Shown: positions 10,701 through 21,607, numbered from the stretch's first letter. The stretch: 64,000 nucleotides of DNA from Bemisia tabaci (GCF_918797505.1 NC_092800.1:44199864-44263863), one strand, 5' to 3'. Notes: generated from the letters alone by a model not told the origin. A program made the numbers and translations.

Positions 10701-11604
10701 ACAATCTTTCTTTTTGGCATCTTAGGAAAGCTATCAAGGGGATTATTTCTGTTGAGTCAACAGCCTAATTTCTCTGAGTACACAGCTCAATGTACATTGA
10801 TTTCCGGCCATGACATGATACACTCATACCTTGACTTTGATAAGTACGATTAAAACAGTTATATCCGCATTTTTTGCTGTGTTCGATCAAATTGACACGT
10901 CAAATAACATCCGAAAAATGATTCCCGCTTCTTCGATGAATTCAACAAGCGCCTAATTTTGATATAGAAATAGATGGCATAACTTCGTAACGAACAGAAA
11001 GGTGCTCATCAATATGCAAAAATTTCGAACACGAATCAACATTGGGAATCATGATATTACCTCTGAACAACTTTCCTGTTCTTACTTTTTTACGGGGCAA
11101 CCTTTTCGAATCGTCAATTTTCAATGACGTCAAACGTGGAAAAAATGGGTTCTGGGAAAAAATCCCATCAGTTCATGATATCGCGTTTTCCGTAACACCT
11201 GAGTGAAAATGTGTCCTAGCAGCTTAGAAGACTTTTATGTCCCCGATAAAAAACCTACATTTCGATGAGATAGGAATTTTAAATGTGCTTTCTCTTCCTC
11301 TGTCGAATGAGTGACAATTAGAGATGGGGATGTTACTCGATTTGTGACAGAAAGCACTCTGCCTCAAGGAAAATGGTGTTTTATACGCCTAAAATAAAAA
11401 AGTGCGAAACTTCAGGTGAAGCAAAAAATATTGATGAGGCCTGGAGATGTTTTTGCTAGTCCAGCGGACTCATTTTTTGTCAGGAAGATGTGCGAAAAAA
11501 AGCAATGAACGCTAGGTTTGGAAGTTGGTTTTTTTACTACCTTTCGGATTTAAATCGATTCGTTTTTTAGGACTTATAAACTAATGCATATACAGCTAAT
11601 TTAA
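10701..11604. other. Unassigned; possible minus-strand mini-exon
   Basis: Mostly nothing. On the minus strand 11151-11086 has an acceptor-like TTTTTTCCCAG in front, 22 open codons and a GTAAGA donor. With no linked exons this is weak and could be chance. Confidence 0.2.
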
Positions 11605-11772
11605 CAGTGGCGAGGCGTGAACGATCGATTATCGATATTTCCCCTTTTGGCGCTATGCTCCAGAATCGATTATTAAGGCGTTTGTTGCGAACACCCTATC
11701 TATAGATCATTTTTCAAAGGTTGAAACGAAAGATCAATCGATGTATCGCAAATACGCCACGCCACGCCACTG
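11605..11772. mobile_element. Family D hAT-type MITE with 8-bp target duplication
   Basis: Ends CAGTGGCGAGGCGTG and CACGCCACGCCACTG, flanked by perfect TAATTTAA on both sides (11597-11604 and 11773-11780). Central TGTTGCGAACACC hairpin slightly degraded. No coding capacity. Confidence 0.88.
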
Positions 11773-12149
11773 TAATTTAACCATGCATTTATGCTTAAAT
11801 TTTGATATTATAAAGTAATTTGCTACTGCCCGAAGCTCGTTCAATAGTTTCATTTTTTTTGTTCTCTTTGCAGCGGTAAAGAGGTGTTAATTGCTAAGGC
11901 ACCGCTTTAAAATAAGTGAATATTGCCTCTTATACCCATAATCCAGGTTCAACGTTTAGTAGTATATTTGAGGATACTCTGTCATGCATCTGAGGAAAAA
12001 TACCGTACATATTCAAATTTTCCGTGACAAAGTATTTATTCCGCAGTCGACCGTGAATATTTATCCTCGCAATTCTGCGATGATTTAGACCACATTGTGG
12101 ATAAAATTCTCTGAAAATCCGTATTTTTTATCAACGGCTCTACGGCTTT
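11773..12149. other. Unassigned
   Basis: AT-rich, nothing assignable. Confidence 0.35.
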
Positions 12150-12340
12150 CAGCCTCAGTACGCCAGCGTAAATCCGCAATCACATATCTCGTTTGCGGTG
12201 TCTGAAAATCTCCGCATCTATGTTATTTTTTTAAAAGAGAAGAAATTGACATCATTCCTTGAAGCTTTTGCAGAATTTACTTCGCAAAGAGCAGAAAAAT
12301 CACGGCAGTTTTAAAGAATTGCCGTTGAGTAGTTTTATGA
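12150..12340 (-). mobile_element. Family Q fragment (inverted)
   Basis: AATCACATATCTCGTTTGCG, GTGTCTGAAAATCTCCGC and an AGAATTGCCGTTGAGTAGTT block are the reverse complement of Q copies at 39432-39694 and 63448-63710. The far end is lost. Confidence 0.6.
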
Positions 12341-13050
12341 AATTAAATTAATTTGCTCAAAGTAAATCTTCCAACCCCAACAACTTTGAAATATCTGAGA
12401 TACATTCTTTCCGCGAACGAGTGAATTTTTAGCAAAAAGAACATCAGAGTCCCCCCTTCTAGTCAGAAAAAAATCAGCATTTTGAGCGTGAATTTACTTG
12501 CTCGTCTAAAGCTTTTGCATAGGATATGATCGGAGCCCTCTAGCTCTTCGAGTGAATGAACTATTTTTTTTTTAAACAGGAAAGCCTTTTTAATCATTTT
12601 TTGCACAGTAAACATCCAAACAGACGGTTTCTAGGCTAGGATTCTATGACACGCAATGGATGACAGATTTTTTCCAATTATAGCGAGCAGATAATGTATC
12701 GAACTCCTCGTTCCTCCTCCGATCGTTGCAAAAAGTTAATTCTGTTCCTTTTTTAATCGCCAGTAGCGGGCACACATGGGCTTTTTAATTTTTTCCTGGT
12801 AATTTTCCGCCCTTTTAAACATGGTTACGTCTTTTGTGTTCTGCGAATTCGTCCTCGTAAGTGCTCTGACCTCACACTCAAAGGTTTAAACGACTTTGTA
12901 ACGAACGCAGGTGTTCCCATTAATTTTTTTCCCTCGCGGACAAAAATCGAAAAAAGCGTCATTTTTGCGGAATAATGGCTCCTGTGTTTTGATCGTCGGG
13001 AAACAGATCGATAGTTTTAAAAAAAGACAATATTTTTTGGCTGATGGGCC
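12341..13050. other. Non-coding region upstream of the secreted-protein gene
   Basis: No exon or repeat recognised. Lying directly 5' of the TATA box at 13051, it would contain that gene's proximal control sequences, but no specific binding site can be argued. Confidence 0.35.
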
Positions 13051-13096
13051 TATATAAAAGTTGTAATCGCTGTTATCTTGGCTCTCACTCTCAGTT
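13051..13096 (+). promoter_or_regulatory. Core promoter: TATA box and initiator
   Basis: TATATAAAAG at 13051-13060 is a strong TATA box. TCAGTT at 13091-13096 matches the arthropod initiator, though it lies about 10 bases further away than usual; TCACTC at 13085-13090 is an alternative start. The start codon follows at 13130, giving a short 5' leader. Confidence 0.65.
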
Positions 13097-13129
13097 TGTC
13101 GAACGCGGTGGGTTGAGTGTTACGACAAC

Positions 13130-16100
13130 ATGAGATTTTGTTTTGTGGTAACGTGTTTCCTTCTTGCATTGATCATCCTTCCCGTGACCGCCAATGTTTC
13201 CGCCAGTGTGAGAAGGAATTTTTGTGAGTATTCATTCTGCTTCTCGTATATTTTATCAATGCTTCTGTGTCAAAGTAAGTGTCATACGGAACTGGAAGAA
13301 TATTTGTTCATGCCATCGTTGGGAGGAAAAGTTCAATGTATACCTAGACTCCTTTTTGCAGCACTTATTTTTACTACGCCTCCCAATATTTCTGGCACAT
13401 CCATAAAACAGGTACAAAACTATTGCCTGATAAGGTAATAAGCATGGTCAACCTAACTTCCATAAAAGCACCAATATTCATGGGATAACTAATGGCTGAT
13501 ATTTCTAAAATGAGTCAATAATAATGATTTACCAAGTCCAGTTATAGGGGTATTTCAGGTACTTTTTAAAATTCCGCCTGGCGTTGTTTTTTTAACCATG
13601 AACTTTAAGAAGCTCTTGTTTGGTAGCCCAATTTGTTGAAAAATTTAATTTTTTACAACTTTTTTGGGTGGATGGGGAAACTCGCAACTTTTTTTGACGG
13701 AACACTCTCTAAACCTACAATATTTCAGCACTTTTACAATGTACACTGGAAAAAAAACACATTGGATCTAGAGCCCAGACTTTTGAAAACATTGACAAGA
13801 AAAAATACTCTTGATTCAATCAGATTTAAGCTTAATCAAAAGGAAATCCGCTCAAATTAAGAGGCTTGGTTCTTGATTTAAGCTTAAATCTGATTGAATC
13901 AAGAGTATGTTTTCTTGTCGATGTTTTTCAGAGTTTAGACTCTAGATCCAATTTGTTTTTTTTTCGAGTGTATCTTCGAAAATGTCACCATTATTGCAAA
14001 CGTGTTACGAACATTTTTTTAATTAACATTTTCACGATGATATTTGGACAATAATGGTGTAGGGAATCGAACCCTCTCCAAATGTATTTCAAACATCTTT
14101 CCTAACCATTTTTTTTACTCACTAGTAAAATTTATAAAAATTAAATACATTTAACCGTATTCTAAACACGATTTTTCTCAGAATTTAATTTGTTTAAAAA
14201 ATGTCGTAAAAGTTTACATGATTACAACCGCTAAGTATTTTCTCAAAAGCTTTAAAGCATTTTGTAATTCTGGTTGGTTTTCAATAGACTCGTTTCTCTA
14301 CATTTAAGGTTCCATCATGCAATAAATTGGGTCCGTTTTTCTATATCTTTTTAAGTACGGTATTCTACATGTGGAGCAGTGGAGGTTAGGAGTCGTAGAG
14401 CGCGAGGGAGTGCTGTAAAGCGACTTATATGTATGTATTCTACATGTCTTGGTGAACACATCGTATCTTTATTGAAGATATGAGCTCGTTTCTTAGTATG
14501 GTAGAATTACGGTCCAGTCTTCAAAGGAACCCCACTCTTTATAACAAAGGTTTTCAATTTTTGCTTTGTAAGTGTATTGCATTCGGGCTCTAAGGCTTTC
14601 TTTATTTAACGCACTTGATTTTCATTTTTTTGAAGCTGAGCCCCGTCAAACTACTTTCACAAAACTTACATCAGCAACTAGACAGTTCAGCAAAAGGCTC
14701 AGCAGTTTTGGCTCATCTGGCAGATCGCTTTCAGGTAAAATATTTGACTCTTCTCATTTTTGACATACATACTTAGGGATTTTTTGCGTACAAACCGTAA
14801 TCGTAGGAGACACAATTTTGTGAAAATTCCCCGAAAATGTGTTTGAACGCGTCACAAATGCATTTAATTCACTTTAAAACGCATAAATTTCTCAATCCGT
14901 TATATTTTTGGAGTGCTCAGTGGACGGGGCAGGCCAACATTTGTGTAAAAGCTCTTGAATTTTTTGCAAACCATAACATAGGGGTATTATTGATAAAGAT
15001 GATGAACGTGCATTTAGAAAAATTACTCGCGCATTAAATAAGGAACCCGTCAAAGCACTCTTCAAGAGGCCGAAAATTCAAAAAGAAAAAAAAATCAAAA
15101 TTGTATTTTGCCGTTCTAAGGAAAAACGCCGTATGAACCCTTAGGCGATGATTTTTTGAAGAAGCTGTAAATATTTTCCATCACATTTTTCAAACTATTT
15201 TGTTCGCAGTTCAGCCCAAAATATTCGAAAAGAGCTTGATGCAAAAACGGCTTTTTTCGCCCCCCCTCTGGAAGTTCTTCAGACTTTGTCTATTGATTAC
15301 TCATACTTGAGCGCTTCTTTTCCCAAATTTTCAGACTCCCAAAAAATTTTGGGGGGGAGCTAGGGGGGGTGGAAGTCAGAACCTGTGAACCTCGATATCT
15401 CTTGAACAAAGAAAGATATCGAGGTCCGGTTTGGACGAAAAATCGTCTAAAATTGCATACTTTAAGATTCTAAAGGTCGAAATCCCGATATCACATTTTT
15501 AAGTCAACATATGTGCTTTTTTCCAGTTTTTAGGTCTAGAAAATTTCTTTTAAACGAAAAATTTACAAAGATCTCAATTTTTTATTAGAACCAAAACCAG
15601 TTTTTTAAATTTTTCGTCTTTTTCCGCATCCAACGAGTGGTCCATTAAGCTGGGGAACCAAACGGTTTCGGAGTTATGATCGATTGAAGTTTCCGCTCAA
15701 CGCGCGCCGACCGATTTTCGCGCGCAAAAAAGTCGGATTTGACTGTTATTAGATCAGATTGAATGTTCAAACTGAGCAAAATGCTTTATTAGGGACTCTT
15801 GAGGGTCGCTGAGTTCAGAAATTCCCGATACTTCCAAATAATTTACGTTTTTAAAATTACAGCTCCGCAGCGCTATTTTAGAGGCCCACTGAGCGCCGAC
15901 CAGTCGCTCAGTGGTCCTGTTCGAAGCTGCAATTTTAAAAACGTAAATTTTTTGGAAGTATCGGTAATTTCTGAACTCAGCGACCCTCAAGAGTCCCTAA
16001 TAAAGCATTTTGCTCAGTTTGAACATTCAATCTGATCTAATAACAGTCAAATCCGACTTTTTTGCGCGCGAAAATCGGTCGGCGCGCGTTGAGCGGAAAC

Positions 16101-16935
16101 TTCAATCGATCATAACTCCGAAACCGTTTGGTTCCCCAGCTTAATGGACCACTCGTTGGATGCGGAAAAAGACGAACAATTTAAAAAACTGGTTTTGGTT
16201 CAAATAAAAAATTGAGATCTTTGTAAATTTTTCGTTTAAAAGAAATTTTCTAGACCTAAAAACTGGAAAAAAGCACATATGTTGACTTAAAAATGTGATA
16301 TCGGGATTTCGACCTTTAGAATCTTAAAGTATGCAATTTTAGACGATTTTTCGTCCAAACCGGACCTCGATATCTTTCTTTGTTCAAGAGATATCGAGGT
16401 TCACAGGTTCTGACTTCCACCCCCCCTAGCTCCCCCCCAAAATTTTTTGGGAGTCTGAAAATTTGGGAAAAGAAGCGCTCAAGTATGAGTAATCAATAGA
16501 CAAAGTCTGAAGAACTTCCAGAGGGGGGGCGAAAAAAGCCGTTTTTGCATCAAGCTCTTTCAAGGAATAATATGAATGAATTTCGTCCAAAATACACGTT
16601 TTATCCGCGGAACTTTGGCAACTCTTGAATGTTCATACGGCGTTCTTCTTTAGCACGGCAGTATTCTACTTCAGTTGTATATGTTTAAGATTTCATGTTG
16701 TCTCCCACTTTGGTAGAAGATCTTGGCGATGACTTCGGAAGTTAAGTAAGTTGATGTACCATCAGTTGTGCAGTTCTAAGATTTTAATATTTCATTATTT
16801 TAATGTACAGGAAGGCTTAAATGGTTATCTTCACCCAGCGGGCATTCATCTGGGTATTCATCAGGCAGTGGGTACGAATCTGGAGGAACACCGAGAAGAA
16901 ACCGTTACCGAAGGCAACCCAGTAATACACAATAG
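13130..16935 (+). CDS. Small secreted basic Gly/Ser-rich protein (4-exon model)
   Basis: Proposed exons: 13130-13223, 14636-14734, optional 16717-16740, 16811-16935. Exon 1 encodes Met-Arg, a hydrophobic core (FLLALIILP) and VTANVSA, a classical signal peptide. It ends at GTGAGT in phase 1. Exon 2 follows TTTTTTTGAAG, starts in phase 1, is Ser/Thr/Lys-rich (TSATRQFSKR) and ends CAG|GTAAAA in phase 1. The 24-base exon has a pyrimidine-rich acceptor and a weak GTTAAG donor; the better GTAAGT four bases on lies after an in-frame TAA, so this exon could instead be a short terminal exon. The last exon follows TTAATGTACAG and encodes Ser/Gly/Tyr repeats (SSGYSSGSGYESGG) and an Arg-rich tail before TAG. 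Product about 113 residues, or 105 if the small exon is skipped; no cysteine after the signal. Dibasic sites suggest prohormone-like processing, but no family is recognised. No canonical polyadenylation signal seen. Confidence 0.6.
13744..13970. mobile_element. Family B MITE in intron 1
   Basis: CACTGGAAAAAAAACACATT start and complementary end CGAGTG, with TA on each side (a possible TA target duplication). The two halves give 62- and 75-codon open frames that are palindrome artefacts. Other intron 1 sequence (13224-13743, 13971-14635) shows nothing else besides a possible LINE tail. Confidence 0.75.
14371..14442 (+). repeat. Possible non-LTR retrotransposon 3' tail
   Basis: GTGGAGCAGTGGAGGTTAGG, then GCGAGGGAGTGCTGTAAAGC and ACTTATATGTATGTAT. 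A similar arrangement ending TATCTATGTATGTA occurs at 35140-35222 and 37470-37552. Both look like eroded C-terminal codons plus a GTAT-type tail of a LINE, but no reverse-transcriptase motif is present. Confidence 0.25.
15111..16658. mobile_element. Family F element with giant palindrome, inside intron 2
   Basis: F ends CCGTTCTAAGGAAAAACGCC and GGCGTTCTTCTTTAGCACGG. F body sequence survives at 15111-15228 and 16561-16658, and the 1332-base palindrome sits between them. The whole lies between exon 14636-14734 and the 3' exons of the secreted-protein gene. Confidence 0.65.
15229..16560. repeat. 1.33-kb near-perfect inverted repeat (foldback)
   Basis: Two arms of about 630 bases, from AAAGAGCTTGATGCAAAAAC to its complement, centred at 15894/15895. 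They differ at only scattered positions and single-base indels (for example CGTCTTTTT vs CGAACAATTT). The loop carries a smaller imperfect hairpin (CCACTGAGCG / CGCTCAGTGG). The mirror open frames at 15754-15990 (minus) and 15799-16035 (plus) are a direct result of symmetry. Such high arm identity suggests a recent origin or gene conversion between arms. Confidence 0.9.
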
Positions 16936-17199
16936 TAAATATAAGATGCAACAAAAATCGGTCTTATTTTGTAAGAATTTGATGGCAGGCAATCTGAAAG
17001 TGCTGCAAGTTTCATCGGAGTCAATGGCCAAAATATTATTATTATTCTATCCATGTTATGTAAATAATCGATTCTTGATCAATATATATATCGATTATTT
17101 TAAGCTTATTTAAATGGATGACTTACAGGATTTACAACTCTCATGAATTACCACTCATTTTCGAGGCCACTCGCTTGTGAGAATCGTGCTGGTCTCTTG
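16936..17199 (+). other. Probable 3' untranslated and downstream region
   Basis: AT-rich sequence after the TAG at 16933-16935. No AATAAA or ATTAAA seen, so the transcript end cannot be placed. An open frame continuing through here is in a different phase from the proposed last exon. Confidence 0.3.
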
Positions 17200-17351
17200 A
17201 GAAGAATCGATACATCGATATTTCCCCAATTGAAGCTATGGTAAAGAATCGGTTTTGAAGGTGTTCGTCGTGAACACCCTGTTTATCGATTCTATTCCAT
17301 AGACTCAAATGACAGGTCAATCGATATATAGCAAAGCTCTCCACGCCACTG
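17200..17351. mobile_element. Family D hAT-type MITE, left end decayed
   Basis: The core (GGTGTTCGTCGTGAACACC hairpin, CGATATTTCCCC) and right end CTCCACGCCACTG match family D. The left terminus is too diverged for a target duplication to be read. Confidence 0.6.
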
Positions 17352-18181
17352 GAATCAACCGCACTTTTACTCAACGGAAATATGTAATTGTAAATTTTAA
17401 CGGTTCTTCTTGTTTGTTTAAACTAATTCATATCATTTTAAGCTACTTAATTTAGTTTGTTTATTGTTTTATTCCATTGTTTCAAATTTACTTTGTTATT
17501 AGCAATTTGAGTCGGTAGAGCAGTCAAAACCAGCTGCTAATAGTTGAATATTTTCTTCTTTTTTCTTCTTCTTTTTTGTTACATTTGATGATCTTTCATA
17601 GTGTTAAGTATCTAGTATGAATAAGAAGAAACACCATGTTTTTCCGAAATTGATTTCAATTGTGTTGTTCTTTTTATACTTCTATTTTCCAGTAAAAGAA
17701 ACATATGGCCAAAGTTTGAAACTACGTATTTACATTCGCAAAGTTTCAGACTTCCTGTCATACTAACTTTTTTCTTTGGAGATCTAGTCGAGACAATTTT
17801 TTGAAAACTCCTTCGATTTTTCTTCTCTGTTAGCAAACTATTCTGAATAAATTCCAAGCTCTTAAGGTGGCTCATTTCTTTTCGAAAAAATAAAAGTAGT
17901 ATACAAATTTTGAGACATCGCAATGGAGATACTGGGTATCCTACTTTGGCTGTTGAAATGATTCTGTGAATAACTCTACTCGAAAAATAGGATTTGTTAC
18001 CACTTGAAATTTTTAAAAGTAATTTTTAGTCACGCTGAGGGGAAGTTGTTGCGTCAAAGAAAAAAGCTCATCACGCCGAAGAATTTGCACTCAAAGAAAA
18101 CTTTACAGAAAACTTCCTGTTAAAAAACTGTAATACATAGCAAAAATAAATCGCCCTTGAGGACGCAATCGTTTCAACAAT
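17352..18181. other. Unassigned
   Basis: A 103-codon minus-strand frame (17612-17923) is Lys/Ser-rich without gene context, and part of it overlaps a Q-like word (AGACTTCCTGTCATACT). Not called. Confidence 0.3.
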
Positions 18182-18269
18182 TGGACGTATTTATGCTAAA
18201 AGGAACTATGTTGCACACAAACCCTATGCACAATATGCACATAGTTCCTTTTAGCATAAATACGTCGAA
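18182..18269. mobile_element. Family A short variant
   Basis: TTGGACGTATTTATGCTAAA and inverted TTTAGCATAAATACGTCGAA around a 30-base centre with CACAAACCCTATGCACA. Confidence 0.75.
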
Positions 18270-18645
18270 TTTTTGTTCTCGGAGGGCACTTTAGTTTTAT
18301 TATGGATACCTCCTTTTAAAGGACTTTTGATGGGAAAATTTCCTTTACGTTTCATTCCTAATTTCCCAAGGCGAGGCGTTATTCTAGAGCCACCGAATTT
18401 CTGTTAAATAAAAAACATATCCATGATTTTAGCAACTCCTGATGGCGCTCACCAAGTTTTTAATATACTGATTTATTGACTACGTCGTTCTATATAATAT
18501 CAAACTCTTAGTTCGGACCAAAAAAGAAAAAAAATGTAATTACCTAACATTTCTTCATGTACAAATTCTTCATGAGTCAATGGTGTTAGTTAATTAGAAT
18601 TTAGTCATTGACAAGTCATAAATCAATTTAGGACTCATTAAACAC
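18270..18645. other. Unassigned
   Basis: AT-rich, nothing assignable. Confidence 0.35.
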
Positions 18646-18980
18646 GAGCAATTTCGATTGTAAGAAACACATGACGTGAAGAACGCTTGATTCGCTTCAA
18701 CGCGCGTCTGACTCTAGACCAATAGGTCCCGGGTTCGAATCCCGGTGGTGGCGACAAATTTTCACGGTACGGACGAGTGTATCTGCAGAAACATACTCTA
18801 CTCGACCTAAATCCCTGAAAATTTGAAAGCCGGAGCATGTATGTGCAAAAATCTACCTGATGTCCACTGACAATAAAAAATAATCTCTACGTTAAAATTT
18901 TGTGTATAGATGGCTGTAGATTCCCAAACTGGAATAGAAGCCGAATAAACTGCAAAAAAAAGAAAAAGAAAAAAAGACAA
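18646..18980 (+). mobile_element. tRNA-derived SINE with A-rich tail
   Basis: GGGTTCGAATCCCGG (18731-18745) is a perfect pol III B box with T-arm pairing, preceded by GCGTCTGACTCTAGACC, which resembles an arginine-type tRNA anticodon arm. The A box is decayed. An unrelated body follows and the copy ends in an A-rich tail at 18953-18979. It is not an intact tRNA gene: D arm and acceptor stem do not form. Confidence 0.6.
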
Positions 18981-19051
18981 GGTTATGTGTTTGTTTACGA
19001 TTGAACAATGAAGTAGCCAATAAATTGTTCTATTTCTACTCTTTAAACCGC

Positions 19052-19287
19052 CGCACAGTAGATCGAGTCAATCAGAGAGATCGGTCCTGAAATTTTCTGC
19101 TAAAAATGCAAATGTTGATGTATATTTCGTCACATTTTAAATTTAAGGGTTACTTCTGGAAGAAAATTTCACGAGGAAACTAATGGAACCACTTTTAGAA
19201 CCTCAATATTTTGTATGAACGGAGTTACAAGCGTTTAAAGTTTCCAAATTTTGTCCGACCTCTCCTATTGACTCGATTCACCGTGCG
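19052..19287. mobile_element. Family V inverted-repeat element
   Basis: CGCACAGTAGATCGAGTCAA at the left and TTGACTCGATTCACCGTGCG at the right are inverted partners. The body (TCGTCACATTTTAAATTTAA, AAATTTCACGAGGAAAC) is shared with 21711-21949. Confidence 0.7.
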
Positions 19288-19463
19288 CCTTAGCATGTCA
19301 ATTTTTTTTAAAACAACCGACAGACACACGTTCGAGGCGTAAACGTCGAAAACTGAAAGGGAAAAAAACTGAATGCGTCTCTAATTTCAATAGAAAATAT
19401 GATTCGATCGCATCGCACAAATCTTTTTTACACCAGTAGAAGTCAAAGGAAACGTCGCTCCTA

Positions 19464-19512
19464 CGACACAAGGGCGTATCTCAATATCTCGTGAGCCCTG
19501 TTCTCCGTTTCA
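19464..19512. mobile_element. Family C left-end fragment
   Basis: AGGGCGTATCTCAATATCTC then GTGAGCCCTG matches the left half of the C copy at 21608-21700. A clear right end is missing. Confidence 0.4.
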
Positions 19513-19559
19513 CTCCACATTTTTCGGGGCTCATAAGGGAACAGATTTACGTTATTACG

Positions 19560-19860
19560 ACACTGAGGCGAAGAAAAGGAGGCCCAGTCAAGACGTCGGA
19601 CCCTGTCCTCACTTCCGCGGCCTCGGCGAACCGGGGAATCCGGGCGGAAACGGGTTTCCGGGACCCATTTCCGGCGGTCGCCGCAAGATTTCGGCGGGAG
19701 ACCCGGGCACAGGCGGGCCGACGCGTGACCGAAATTAAGCGATTTCAGCCGGGAATTTCGGCTCGGTCCCGCGCCGCGAACTTGCCGGCGTGAAATGGCT
19801 CAAGTTAGTCAACAATACAGCTGTAATCTTTCCCGCCGCTCGGACCCGGGGGGAGGGGGG
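19560..19860. other. CpG-dense GC-rich island
   Basis: CG-rich sequence with many CpG steps (GGCGGTCGCCGC and similar), ending in a G-rich run near 19849. A 100-codon plus-strand frame over it is typical of GC-rich DNA and has no initiation or splice context. Confidence 0.5.
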
Positions 19861-20044
19861 GGGGCGACCGAGTGGGATCGATTAAGCCTGTCTGGTTCCG
19901 CCAGGTTGCCAGGTTCACCCGGACGTGGTTATTTTCTGGTGCATCCAGAGGTGATATGCATTCGAGGTGGAAATATTTTGGGGATTCAAAGTCGTGAAAT
20001 TTCACCTGAAATATGTCCGGAAAAGAAGGGTGATAAGGGCCCCG

Positions 20045-20260
20045 CTGGAAAAAAAACACATTGGATTTAGAGTTAAGACTCTTAAAAACATCGACAAGAA
20101 AAAATACTCTTGATTCAATCAGAATCTAGCCTAAATCAAGAACCAAGCCTCTTAATTTAAGCGGATTTTGTTTTGATTCAAGCAAAAATCCGATTGAATC
20201 AAGAGTATTTTTTCTTGTCAATGTTTTCAAGTGTCTAGACTCGAGATCTCCAATGTGTGT

Positions 20261-20303
<43 letters not shown>

Positions 20304-20305
20304 TG
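20045..20305. mobile_element. Family B MITE with T40 expansion
   Basis: GCTGGAAAAAAAACACATTG left end. The right half is complementary up to CCAATGTGTG, after which the terminal T run has expanded to 40 Ts (20262-20301) before AGTG. The short T run of other B copies shows where the expansion began. Confidence 0.65.
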
Positions 20306-20384
20306 CACGATCGCCCGACTCTGTAATTTTTCGATATTCAGTACTTTTTGACGTATATTTTACAGAAATATTTGTGCTTTGCAT

Positions 20385-20673
20385 TTTTCGACTTCAGAAC
20401 GGAGGTCTAAACTTGGGTCCGAAAGCCGACAATTCGAGAAAATTCCGTGTTTTTTCAGTGTTTCACTGTTCCACATCGGATTCCATGCTGGGCCTAGAGG
20501 TAGCGGCTCATGAGCCTTGAATATGTTATTCGTGGCCAATTGAGAGGTAAAATATGATGAGATAGTCAACCCTCACATTGGGGTCAAACATGATATCTGA
20601 TGTGGAACACTGAAAAAACGCGAATTTGCGTGGGCCTCGGATCCGAGTTTGAGCCTCCGTTTCGAAGCTGAAA
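20385..20673. repeat. Imperfect inverted repeat
   Basis: CTTCAGAACGGAGGTCTAAA with TTTTTTCAGTGTTTCACTG at the left pairs with TGGAACACTGAAAAAACGCG and TTGAGCCTCCGTTTCGAAG at the right, arms of about 85-110 bases. A related word (GAGGTAAAATATCCAAATTT) recurs near 21153, so the unit may be part of a longer degenerate repeat. Confidence 0.5.
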
Positions 20674-21293
20674 AGTGGGAGAAACTTTACATCCCAAATA
20701 TTACTCTAAAATTTACGCCATCAACTGAGAAATATCTGAAAATCTTGGGATTCCGAAAGAGGGCCGATTTCCGCTCTTATGAACTCATCCTTACTGAATT
20801 TTGTGAACTATAATGGAGAATAATATGCAGAGTTTCAATTCTATTAGTCCTCGCTTAATACGTATAGACGCTACCAGTATTGTTCGGAGGTGTCATTTTA
20901 CTAGTTTCATTTTTCGTGCCGCACAAATGAAGAAAATATCTAATGAATAGAAAATTAATCCAATTAACGACAAACATGTAAAAGAGGGGTATCAGTGAGG
21001 GCCGTTTTTGGACCCACGGTAGCTAGCTTTCCTCAACTTTTCGATTTTTTTACTCATCGAGGGTCCCTATTTTACAGTGTAAATCAGAATTTGGGCATTT
21101 CCAGTCTCTTAACGGGTTTACCATTGGCCAGAGCATGGACCTAATGGGCCAACTCGAGGTAAAATATCCAAATTTTGAGAGTTTGTTGCGGAATGTCAGA
21201 AAATTTGCATTTTTCGCCAAGATTGGTCATCAAATAGGCCAAAACTAGATCTGAAAAGAGACCGAAAATGACCAAATCATGACGCATTCATGA
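20674..21293. other. Unassigned, weakly repetitive
   Basis: A GGCCAACTCGAGGTAAAATA word near 21146 echoes the loop of the preceding inverted repeat. No coding signal. Confidence 0.3.
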
Positions 21294-21540
21294 TGTATCA
21301 AGGAAAAACGCCGTATGAACATTAGAGGGTTGTTAAATTTCTCCGCATAAAACAAGCATTTTTAAAGAAAGTTCCGCACATTTTTCCGTGAGATTTTCAG
21401 AGATGTTGGATCAAATTGCGGACAAAATATTATCAGAAAAATTTGAAAAAACTATTCCAAATTTTCCCAGTAGATTCGTTTTTTAGTAAAGGAAATCCGG
21501 CGACGTCTAAAGGCTCATACGGTATTTTTCCTTAGCACGG
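21294..21540. mobile_element. Family F element
   Basis: CAAGGAAAAACGCCGTATGA and TCATACGGTATTTTTCCTTA inverted ends. Body words GTTGTTAAATTTCTCC, GTGAGATTTTCAGA and GGCGACGTCTAAAGGC match other F copies. Confidence 0.7.
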
Positions 21541-21607
21541 TAGTGTAGCCTTCCTTTCCAACCGTACAAATACTATGATGGTAAGTATCACCGCTTTTCT
21601 GCCGGAA

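Noticed and set aside
13362..13411. Small exon after CCTTTTTGCAG in the secreted-protein gene
   Set aside because: Acceptor is good, but its exit phase does not fit the next exon at 14636.
13224..13438. Exon 1 read straight through as a 102-residue protein
   Set aside because: A GTGAGT donor follows the signal peptide and the read-through part does not resemble the well-phased downstream exons.
15754..16035. Pair of 78-residue proteins on opposite strands with nearly identical sequence
   Set aside because: They are mirror products of the 1.33 kb palindrome; neither has promoter or splice support.
18670..18755. Functional tRNA gene
   Set aside because: Only the T arm and part of the anticodon arm are intact; A-rich tail marks a SINE.
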